Positions 59,182 to 64,000 of a stretch of 64,000 nt of DNA are shown here, piece after piece. How positions within the stretch are numbered: the stretch's first letter is position 1; every line of letters begins with the position of its first letter. The notes under the pieces were generated by a model. The model saw only the letters and a program-made list of their open reading frames with translations. It was not told the origin of the DNA and ran no database searches. Both the position numbers and the translations under genes were made by a program. This DNA is from Streptomyces sp. Root1304 (lineage in GTDB: Bacteria > Actinomycetota > Actinomycetes > Streptomycetales > Streptomycetaceae): positions 1 to 64,000 of the forward strand of contig NZ_LMEP01000026.1 in the NCBI RefSeq assembly GCF_001426405.1, in the 5' to 3' direction.

Positions 59182-60179
59182 CGGGACTCCAGGTGGTCGA
59201 AGGAACGGCGGCGCAGCACGAGGAGGGCCGCGCAGACGAGTGCGGCGGTGGCCCAGGCGCCCTGGGCGGCGGGGCCGGAGAAGTAAGGGGCGAGCGCGGC
59301 GGCTCCCGCGCCCGGGGCGCCGGGCGGGCCGAGGAGCGGGCCCGTGACGGCGAGCAGCCAGCCGCCGCCGAGCGTCGCGGCGGCGGCCCGGCAGCCGACG
59401 AACGAGCCGAGGGCGAGCGTGGCCAGGGTCAGCGCGAGGCCCGGCAGCAGCCAGGTGGCGGTCCCCGGAAGCCCGGCCGTCGGCGGCAGCAGGGCCCCGC
59501 CGGCGGTCAGCAGCGGTACGCACACGGCGAGGACGGCGGCCGTACGGGTGAGCAGCAGGCGCAGCCCGCCGGACGGGGTGGAGGCGGCGATCTCGTACAG
59601 GGGGTCGGCGTGCCGCCCGTACGAGACGGCGACGCCGGCGAGCGGCAGGACGGGGGAGACGGCGAGCAGCAGGCCCCGCGCGCCCTGCACCCCGGCGCCG
59701 TGGGCGAGCCCGAAGGCGCCGCCGACGACGAGGAGCACGGCCACCACCCAGGACCCGCGGAGCGCGGGCCCGACGGCGTACCAGAGCCGGGCCCAGCGGC
59801 CGAGGGGGCCGTGGACGGCGGGCAGGGGGACGGCGGTCGTGGGGGCGGGGCGGTAGGAGGGGGCGGCCGTCGTGCGGCCGGGCCGGGGGGCGGGAGTGGC
59901 CGGCGCCGGGGCGGGGCGGTGGCCGAGGGAGGCCAGGAGCTCCTCGCGTACGGCCGCCAGGGCGGGGCCCGCCGCGCCGGCCCGGACGGCGTCCGAGACG
60001 CGGCCCGCGCAGGGCGTGCAGGACTCGACGTGCTTCTCCAGGGACCAGGCGTCGGTCTCGGCGGCCGAGCCCTCGGCGTACCGGAGCGCGAGGGCGTCGG
60101 TGACGTGCCAGGAGGACGGTGGGTGGGCGGAGGGGCGGGGGCGCGGGGAGGACGGTCGGGAGGGTCGTGGTGTCGTCAT
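59178..60179 (-). CDS. Zinc-binding anti-sigma factor domain fused to membrane protein
   Basis: A 333-residue protein. Residues ~25-75 form a ZAS-type anti-sigma domain (VTDALALRYAEGSAAETDAW, then HVESCTPCAGRVSDAV, with HxxxCxxC). A Pro-rich linker follows (~90-125). Residues ~130-333 have six or so membrane segments (SWVVAVLLVVGGAFGLAHGAG, LLLAVSPVLPLAGVAVSYG, WLLPGLALTLATLALGSFVG). It should bind the upstream-encoded ECF factor at the membrane and may be part of the exporter. Starts and stops overlap neighbours by four bases. The long membrane part is unusual for an anti-sigma factor. Confidence 0.85.
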   Translation of the reverse strand: MTTPRPSRPSSPRPRPSAHPPSSWHVTDALALRYAEGSAAETDAWSLEKHVESCTPCAGRVSDAVRAGAAGPALAAVREELLASLGHRPAPAPATPAPRPGRTTAAPSYRPAPTTAVPLPAVHGPLGRWARLWYAVGPALRGSWVVAVLLVVGGAFGLAHGAGVQGARGLLLAVSPVLPLAGVAVSYGRHADPLYEIAASTPSGGLRLLLTRTAAVLAVCVPLLTAGGALLPPTAGLPGTATWLLPGLALTLATLALGSFVGCRAAAATLGGGWLLAVTGPLLGPPGAPGAGAAALAPYFSGPAAQGAWATAALVCAALLVLRRRSFDHLESR

Positions 60180-60811
60180 GCGGTGCCTCCCAGGGCGTTC
60201 GGGCCGCCGGGCCGTGCCGCGCCGAGAGCGGCGCGCAGTTCGCGGCGGGCGCGGAGGGCGCGGGTCTTGACGGTGCCCTCGGGTATGCCGAGGAGCCGGG
60301 CGGTCTCACGGGTCGTCAGGCCGTCGACGACGGTCGCGCGCAGGACCTCGGCGAGTTCGGGCGAGATGCGGTCGAGGGCGGCGCCCACCTCCCCGTACTC
60401 CAGACCCGCGAGCACCCGGTCCTCGGCGGACGGCGCGGCGGCGGGCTGCTCGGTGGGCGCGGCGGCGTGTGCGGCGGCCCGTTCCACGGCCCGTTCCGCG
60501 CGGGCCCCGGCCCGCTGGGCGTCGACGAGCCGCCGGGCGGCGATGACCCACAGCCAGCCGCCGGCCTCGCCCCGCCCCCGGTGTCCGCCGGCCGAGCGCC
60601 AGACCGTGACGAAGGTGTCCTGGAGGACCTCCCGCACGGTCTCCTCGTCCGGGCAGCGCCGGGCGAGGCGCGCGTGCAGCCAGCCGGCGTGCCGGTCGTA
60701 CAGCACGGCGAGGGCCTCGGTGTCCCCCCTGGCGACCGCGCGCAGCAGCGCCGCGTCGTCCTTCCCGTCGCCCCCGGAGGGGCCTCCCCCTGCGGGGCGC
60801 AACAGTCTCAC
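60176..60811 (-). CDS. ECF sigma factor
   Basis: A 211-residue ECF sigma factor. Region 2 is LLRAVARGDTEALAVLYDRH with QDTFVTVWRSAGGHRGRGEAGGWLWVIAARRLVDAQR; region 4 is LDRISPELAEVLRATVVDGLTTRETARLLGIPEGTVKTRALRARRELR. A flexible Ala-rich linker separates them. Its stop overlaps the ATG of the anti-sigma gene (ATGA). It heads the five-gene operon, and its own promoter probably lies in the 54-base gap after the lipoprotein gene or further upstream. Targets beyond its own operon are unknown. Confidence 0.92.
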   Translation of the reverse strand: MRLLRPAGGGPSGGDGKDDAALLRAVARGDTEALAVLYDRHAGWLHARLARRCPDEETVREVLQDTFVTVWRSAGGHRGRGEAGGWLWVIAARRLVDAQRAGARAERAVERAAAHAAAPTEQPAAAPSAEDRVLAGLEYGEVGAALDRISPELAEVLRATVVDGLTTRETARLLGIPEGTVKTRALRARRELRAALGAARPGGPNALGGTA

Positions 60812-60864
60812 GCCCTCTCTATCGCGCGCGTGCCCCGGTTCGGTTCACCGCGCGGGCCACGGAG

Positions 60865-61392
60865 TCAGGGACTCGTGGGCGGGCCGCCGCCGGGGAGGGC
60901 GTCGAAGACGCGCTCCAGGGCGGGCGGGCGTTCGCCGTCGCCCGCGACGACGACGCGGCCGCGGTACGTCAGGGAGTACTGGAATCCGTCGGCGACGGGC
61001 CTGCCGGTCGGGCGCTCCGGGACCTGCGCGTAGGCGGGGTCCGCCAGGGCGGCCCGCAGCTCGGCGGCCTCGGCGGGGGTCTGCTGCCCGGTGCGGGGCG
61101 CCTTGGCCCGGGAACGGCTGGTCCAGGTGCCGTCGTAGTGGACGACGAGCCGGTTGTCGACGCCGGCGAAGCCGCCGCTGACGGCCACCTCGACGAGGAC
61201 CTCGCCCGGCTGGGGGTCGGCCGCCGGGGTGCCGGGGCCGGTGGTGACGCTCGGGACGGCCGGTCCGCTCACCGTGGACGGCGGCCCGCCGGGCACGGGA
61301 TCGACCCCGGGCCCGCAGCCGCTCGCGCCGCCGACCAGGGCCCCGATCAGCAGCAGGCTCCCGCACCAGGTCTTCCGTACGCCTCGCACCAT
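60865..61392 (-). CDS. Putative lipoprotein
   Basis: A 175-residue lipoprotein with signal VRKTWCGSLLLIGALVGGASGC, the lipobox being ASGC. A Pro/Thr/Gly-rich linker (~30-65) precedes a soluble domain of about 105 residues (EVLVEVAVSGGFAGVDNRLV, then DGFQYSLTYRGRVVVAGDGE). It has a strand-rich pattern typical of small actinobacterial surface proteins but no named domain. It lies upstream of the ECF sigma operon on the same strand and may belong with it; the 54-base gap leaves that open. Confidence 0.75.
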   Translation of the reverse strand: MVRGVRKTWCGSLLLIGALVGGASGCGPGVDPVPGGPPSTVSGPAVPSVTTGPGTPAADPQPGEVLVEVAVSGGFAGVDNRLVVHYDGTWTSRSRAKAPRTGQQTPAEAAELRAALADPAYAQVPERPTGRPVADGFQYSLTYRGRVVVAGDGERPPALERVFDALPGGGPPTSP

Positions 61393-61531
61393 GCTCCGAG
61401 CATGCCCGCAAGGGGGCACCGCGCGCAGCCGGACGGCGGGATCGCGCCCGGAGGACGGAGGACGGAGGTCGGCCTGCCGGTCGGCGCTCCGGCCGGACGG
61501 CCCGGTCCGCTTCCCGCCGCCACCGTCGCTC

Positions 61532-62170
61532 TCAGCCCTCCGTCCGGACGATCCCCGTCACCGGCCCCCGGTAGCGCCAGTCGAGGGAGTCGTACAGCGC
61601 GAGGCCGTCCGTGGTGGCGGCGAGCACCCCCGTCTCCGCGCCCGTCTGCGCGGCGGCGGCCTCCAGCGTGCGCATGACGTTGGCGCCGAGGCCGCGCCGC
61701 CGGTGGGCGGGGTCGGTCTCGATCTGGTCGGCGACGGCCGTCGCACCGGTCGGGGCGATCTGGCCGCGCGCGGCGAGCGTCCCGTCGGGGGCGAGGATCC
61801 GGACCCGGATGACGCCGTCGCTCAGCTCGGTCGTCCGCGCGTACCCCTCGGGTGGCGCGGGCCGGGCGGCCGGGTCCAGCGGCTTGGTCATCATGAAGCC
61901 CGGGTCGTCGGGGACGGTCCAGCCCTCGGTGATCCACGCGCCCGCGTCCTCGGGGCCCGCCATGATCTTGAGCCAGCTGTACGGGGCGGTGAGCCGGGCG
62001 CAGAGCGCGCCGACGGAGGCCGCGTCCGGGGCGGGCAGGACATGGCGTACGACGTGCCGGGGCAGCCCCACGTCGATCCGGTGGCCCCAGGGCTCCGCGA
62101 CGGGTGCCGGGGTCCCCCGGGAGACGCTCCAGCCCGCCACCCAGGCCGATGTAATAGATGAGATATCCAT
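61532..62170 (-). CDS. GNAT-family N-acetyltransferase
   Basis: A 212-residue GNAT protein. The N-terminal ~95 residues are divergent (SITSAWVAGWSVSRGTPAPV, DVGLPRHVVRHVLPAPDAAS), while the C-terminal acetyltransferase domain has VIRVRILAPDGTLAARGQIA, VADQIETDPAHRRRGLGANVMRTLEAAAAQTGA (acetyl-CoA site RRRGLGANV) and LYDSLDWRYRGPV. It may be a two-domain member with a degenerate N-terminal half. Acceptor unknown. It is divergent from lon, 130 bp away, and is not in the HAIR-controlled unit. Confidence 0.82.
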   Translation of the reverse strand: MDISSITSAWVAGWSVSRGTPAPVAEPWGHRIDVGLPRHVVRHVLPAPDAASVGALCARLTAPYSWLKIMAGPEDAGAWITEGWTVPDDPGFMMTKPLDPAARPAPPEGYARTTELSDGVIRVRILAPDGTLAARGQIAPTGATAVADQIETDPAHRRRGLGANVMRTLEAAAAQTGAETGVLAATTDGLALYDSLDWRYRGPVTGIVRTEG

Positions 62171-62259
62171 GCAGTCATTACATCGACCGGAAGCCCCTCG
62201 GAGGGTGGTGATCGCTCAGAGCGAACAGGCGTCCGGGAACATTCCTCGGCTCACATGCA

Positions 62260-62278
62260 TTGAGTCCACGTAGCTCAA
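62260..62278. promoter_or_regulatory. HAIR-type HspR operator upstream of lon
   Basis: TTGAG (62260-62264) and CTCAA (62274-62278) form an inverted repeat with exactly nine bases between, the core of the HAIR element CTTGAGT-N7-ACTCAAG. It lies 22 bp before the lon start. HspR is the heat-shock repressor known to control lon, clpB and dnaK in streptomycetes, so lon here should be heat-inducible by derepression. Confidence 0.85.
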
Positions 62279-62300
62279 CTTGACTGCCGAAGGGGAGATC

Positions 62301-64000
62301 ATGGCTTCTGACTCCAAGCCGTCCGTGCCGCTCATTCTGCCTGTGCTGCCGCTCGACGACGAGGTCGTGCTGCCCGGAATGGTGGTGCCGCTCGACCTGT
62401 CCGACAACGACGTGCGCGCCGCCGTCGAGGCCGCCCAGGCCGCCGCGCGGCCCGGCGCCGGCAAGCCCAGGGTGCTGCTGGTGCCCCGCGTCGACGGGAC
62501 CTACGCCGGGACCGGCGTCCTGGGCACCGTCGAGCAGGTCGGACGGCTGTCCGACGGCGACCCCGGCGCCCTGATCCGCGGCGTCGGCCGCGTCCGCATC
62601 GGTGCCGGTACGACCGGACCGGGCGCCGCCCTCTGGGTGGAGGGCAGCACCGTCGAGGAGACCCTGCCCGACCCGCTGCCCGGCCAGGTCACCGACCTGG
62701 TCAAGGAGTACAAGGCGCTGGCCACCAGCTGGCTCAAGAAGCGCGGCGCCTGGCAGGTCGTGGACCGAGTCCAGCAGATCGACGGCGTCGGCGCCCTCGC
62801 CGACAACTCCGGGTACTCGCCCTTCCTCACCGTCGAGCAGAAGGTCGCGATCCTGGAGACCGCCGACCCGGTCGCCCGCCTCCGGCTCGCCACCGCCCAG
62901 CTCCGCGAGCACCTCGCCGAGCAGGACGTCGCCGAGACCATCGCCAAGGACGTCCAGGAGGGCGTCGACAAGCAGCAGCGCGAGTTCCTGCTCCGCCGTC
63001 AGCTGGAAGCCGTACGCAAGGAACTCCGTGACCTCAACGGCGAGGCCGAGGGTGACGAGTCCGACGACTACCGCGCCCGCGTGGAGGCCGCCGACCTGCC
63101 CGAGAAGGTCCGCGAGGCGGCCCTCAAGGAGGTCGAGAAGCTGGAGCGGTCCAGCGACCAGTCCCCCGAGGGCTCCTGGATCCGCACCTGGCTGGACACG
63201 GTCCTCGAACTGCCGTGGAACGAGCGGACCGAGGACGCGTACGACATCCGGGGCGCCCGCGCCGTGCTCGACGCCGAGCACGCCGGCCTGGACGACGTGA
63301 AGGAGCGGATCACCGAGTACCTGGCGGTCCGCAAGCGGCGCTCCGAGCGCGGCCTCGGCGTCGTCGGCGGGCGTCGCGGCGGCGCCGTGCTCGCCCTCGT
63401 CGGCCCGCCCGGCGTCGGCAAGACCTCCCTCGGCGAGTCCGTCGCGCACGCGATGGGACGCGAGTTCGTCCGGGTCGCCCTCGGCGGCGTACGCGACGAG
63501 GCGGAGATCCGCGGCCACCGGCGTACGTACGTGGGCGCCCTGCCCGGCCGGATCGTCCGGGCGATCAAGGAGGCCGGGTCCATGAACCCGGTGGTCCTGC
63601 TCGACGAGATCGACAAGGTCGGCTCCGACTTCCGCGGCGACCCCGCCGCCGCCCTCCTCGAAGTCCTCGACCCGGCGCAGAACCACACCTTCCGCGACCA
63701 CTACCTGGAGGTCGAACTCGACCTCTCCGACGTCGTCTTCCTCGCCACGGCCAACGTCCTGGAGGCCATCCCGGAGGCCCTGCTCGACCGCATGGAGCTG
63801 GTCAGGCTCGACGGCTACACCGAGGACGAGAAGGTCGTCATCGCCCGCGACCACCTGCTTCCCCGGCAGCTGGAGCGCGCGGGACTGGAGCCCGGCGAGG
63901 TCGTCCTGGAGGACGCGAGCCTGCGGAAGCTGGCCGGCGAGTACACCCGCGAGGCGGGCGTCCGCACCCTGGAGCGGGCCGTCTCCCGGCTGCTCCGCAA
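62301..64000 (+). CDS. lon: ATP-dependent Lon protease (5' part)
   Basis: The frame runs off the window after 566 codons. The N-terminal LON substrate domain has ILPVLPLDDEVVLPGMVVPL; the coiled segment and AAA+ domain follow, with Walker A GPPGVGKTSL, then VRVALGGVRDEAEIRGHRRTYVGALPGRI, Walker B VVLLDEIDKVGSDF and FLATANVLEAIPEALLDRME. The C-terminal serine/lysine protease domain lies outside. Lon degrades damaged and regulatory proteins in the cytoplasm. ATG 62301 has AGGGGAG six bases upstream. A HAIR operator precedes it, so heat shock should induce it. Confidence 0.95.
   Translation, partial: MASDSKPSVPLILPVLPLDDEVVLPGMVVPLDLSDNDVRAAVEAAQAAARPGAGKPRVLLVPRVDGTYAGTGVLGTVEQVGRLSDGDPGALIRGVGRVRIGAGTTGPGAALWVEGSTVEETLPDPLPGQVTDLVKEYKALATSWLKKRGAWQVVDRVQQIDGVGALADNSGYSPFLTVEQKVAILETADPVARLRLATAQLREHLAEQDVAETIAKDVQEGVDKQQREFLLRRQLEAVRKELRDLNGEAEGDESDDYRARVEAADLPEKVREAALKEVEKLERSSDQSPEGSWIRTWLDTVLELPWNERTEDAYDIRGARAVLDAEHAGLDDVKERITEYLAVRKRRSERGLGVVGGRRGGAVLALVGPPGVGKTSLGESVAHAMGREFVRVALGGVRDEAEIRGHRRTYVGALPGRIVRAIKEAGSMNPVVLLDEIDKVGSDFRGDPAAALLEVLDPAQNHTFRDHYLEVELDLSDVVFLATANVLEAIPEALLDRMELVRLDGYTEDEKVVIARDHLLPRQLERAGLEPGEVVLEDASLRKLAGEYTREAGVRTLERAVSRLLR

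Noticed and set aside
1..64000. tRNA, rRNA, insertion sequence or prophage genes
   Set aside because: No tRNA cloverleaf, transposase, integrase or phage structural genes were recognised; the capsid-like gene at 11686 is an encapsulin with a cargo gene and no phage neighbours.

Overview
This is a GC-rich actinobacterial chromosome segment, almost certainly from a Streptomyces. Supporting signs are the very high GC at third codon positions, WblE, a SigH-type stress sigma factor with its anti-sigma partner, the nickel superoxide dismutase pair sodN/sodX, snapalysin with a divergent LysR regulator, a DasR (dre) box before nagB, an HspR (HAIR) box before lon, and an actinobacterial multifunctional 2-oxoglutarate decarboxylase (Kgd). 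From memory, the order nagB - sensor kinase - wblE - lipid kinase - sigH/prsH - sodN/sodX - amino-acid ABC transporter - malic enzyme - kgd - two-component pair - lon matches the S. coelicolor core region running from nagB to lon. Gene names rest on sequence recognition without database searches.

Layout. 0-11.4 kb is housekeeping and stress biology: the 5' end of nagB, an SDR/TetR divergent pair with two matching operators, a PdtaS-like kinase, wblE, a DagK-like lipid kinase, the prsH-sigH stress module, a UBP zinc finger, a CPA1 antiporter, a PLP enzyme and an amidase. 11.7-14.3 kb is a family 2B (cNMP-domain) encapsulin shell gene followed by an isoprenyl diphosphate synthase, the expected cargo enzyme. 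14.3-24.4 kb looks accessory: a TetR/dihydrofolate-reductase pair, snapalysin and its regulator, methyltransferase, ECF sigma and YunG-NUDIX genes, a lipoprotein, and decayed remnants including a truncated copy of the methyltransferase. 24.4-37.3 kb returns to core genes: sodN/sodX, the amino-acid ABC operon, malic enzyme, a quinone oxidoreductase, a secreted GH5 hydrolase and a PadR/DUF4097 operon.

The most unusual block is 37.4-49.5 kb, seven co-directional genes ending at a strong terminator: a trypsin-co-occurring domain protein, a trypsin-like protease with a VMAP-C-type region, a MoxR-like AAA+ ATPase, a large SAV_2336-type protein with a degenerate vWA-like segment and TPR-like repeats, a 65-residue FxsA-like peptide ending in -DAFVD, a cysteine-free HExxH protein of the peptide beta-hydroxylase type, and a TIR-like/NB-ARC/TPR protein of the FxsT type. 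The canonical FxS loci carry a radical-SAM maturase (FxsB). None is present in this window and the precursor lacks the FxSxx-COOH tail. I read it as a protease/NTPase conflict-type module joined to a small modified-peptide locus in which the HExxH enzyme may act alone.

49.6-64 kb contains kgd, an OmpR-type two-component system, a five-gene translationally coupled ECF sigma / zinc anti-sigma / ABC exporter operon, a lipoprotein, a GNAT enzyme and the 5' part of lon under an HspR-type operator. No rRNA, tRNA, CRISPR array, insertion sequence or prophage was seen.
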